Shown here: positions 63,281 through 64,000 of the stretch, one piece after another
Position numbering within the stretch: the stretch's first letter is position 1
Layout of the letters: each line of letters starts with the position of its first letter
Assembly: GCA_002633025.1 (NCBI GenBank)
Contig: NMRB01000460.1
Location: forward strand, 11,697-75,696
Source of the DNA: Notospermus geniculatus
Taxonomy: Eukaryota; Nemertea; Pilidiophora; Heteronemertea; Lineidae
Direction: 5' to 3'
Length of the DNA stretch: 64,000 bases
The notes under the pieces: generated by a model
Database searches by the model: none
What the model was told of the DNA's origin: nothing
Seen by the model: the letters and a program-made list of their open reading frames with translations, nothing else
Program-made: the position numbers and the translations under genes

Positions 63281-64000
63281 AGGCCTTCCAACTAAATGCC
63301 TACAAGAGCAGGGATTTAGTTGTATTCCATACAGTTGAGTTTCTGCTTTGAGTTTACTGCTAACAAATCTTGTTTTACTGTTTACTCTTCTTTGTTGGCT
63401 CAAGTTCTGGTGGTCTGACTGGCTTGCTGATGAGTCCAGGTCAGACTGCATGGGCTCCTAACCTAAATGGACGAAACTGAAATCACTGGGCAGTGTTAAA
63501 CTATTAATTTGCCTCTTATTTCTCAGGGGCAGTGAATGAATATGTTAAAAATTGTTCAGCCTCAATGTGAAAGTTTGCATTGGTGGTCCCCATTGGTGAT
63601 TTGAGTCTAGGCCTTTTGCCTATTCTCTTCAAGCATGTAAATAACCGGTACCGAATATATTCCAATGTCCAGATCAGCATGATTATAGTGGAAGCAGAAA
63701 AGTGAAGTCTTCCCAAATAAACGGAAATAAATTACTGCATTGCAACCTTACGAGTAAGACCCAAAGGCAAAGCCAGAGTCAGCCACTGGCCCCTCCTCAG
63801 ATTATTAATTTTGTGAGAGCACGTGAGTGAGTGCCGCAGCAAGATTGGACCCCTGTAGGGAGGTAAGTAGTATAGAGGTCCTCCCCAGTCGATAAAAGGT
63901 GGCGCTGGGGTGTCGGCAGATATAGTCGCCGCCAGGCGGCGTTGGTGTCATGGTCACCATGGTGACTGCCTTGGTCGTGCAAGATGGCGACGATGACACG
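63281..64000. other. Non-coding stretch to the window end
   Basis: No gene recognised. Small frames near 63800-63999 show no domain; a short palindrome ATGGTCACCATGGTGAC lies near 63950. Confidence 0.4.

Noticed and set aside
63940-63965. Operator-like palindrome ATGGTCACCATGGTGAC
   Set aside because: A single short palindrome near no supported gene; expected by chance in 64 kb.

Overview
The window looks like nuclear DNA from a marine invertebrate, most plausibly a deuterostome such as an echinoderm, hemichordate or lancelet. That placement is an inference from the repeat content (tRNA-derived SINEs, many fold-back MITEs, Helitron, MULE-like, Harbinger, Chapaev-like and BEL/Pao remnants, runs of AGGCCTA) and from splice-like junctions; no sequence names the species. 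There is no prokaryotic gene organisation. I see no convincing intact host gene. Nearly everything recognisable is mobile DNA, often several insertions deep.

Layout. 0-4.3 kb: a decayed L1-type LINE on the minus strand. 4.3-14.5 kb: MITEs, a divergent two-headed tRNA-SINE unit present twice in opposite orientations, and fragments of pogo, hAT/ZNF862-like, gag-like and Harbinger proteins. 14.55-29.12 kb: a young Ty3/gypsy-type LTR retrotransposon on the minus strand (228-bp LTRs differing at two positions). It has an SGNH-hydrolase-like ORF ahead of gag, a Gag with RGG repeats, and a textbook -1 frameshift signal leading into an intact Pol. Two DNA transposons are nested in it. A 1.2-kb TA-flanked element splits gag. 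A complete 4.6-kb element (15617-20232) encodes a 1092-residue protein with a C2H2 zinc-finger array and a candidate DDE-type catalytic domain, bounded by 22-bp inverted repeats and an ACAA target duplication.

29.2-38.3 kb: BEL/Pao, MULE-like, gag/ORF1-like and PIN-like fragments and a proline-rich 17-residue repeat exon. 38.3-43.3 kb: abutting MITEs and a duplicated block carrying SGNH-like ORFs, where each copy gives the empty site of an insertion in the other. 43.3-47.9 kb: a satellite array whose unit changes from about 57 to 73 bp. 48.2-50.4 kb: a Helitron fragment split by a TA-flanked element. 52.5-58.2 kb: dispersed repeats, a piggyBac C-terminal domain, an 841-bp Chapaev-like element, an OB-fold-like ORF and an EEP nuclease fragment. 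58.4-60.2 kb: a Ty1/copia fragment interrupted by a SINE and a MITE. 60.2-64 kb: a second MULE-like copy, a possible tyrosine-recombinase fragment, a minisatellite and a MITE.

The genes are mostly independent parasites rather than a pathway. The exceptions are the LTR retrotransposon, whose ORFs form one replication unit, and the nested zinc-finger transposon, which appears autonomous. All family assignments come from motifs read by eye; none was checked by database search.
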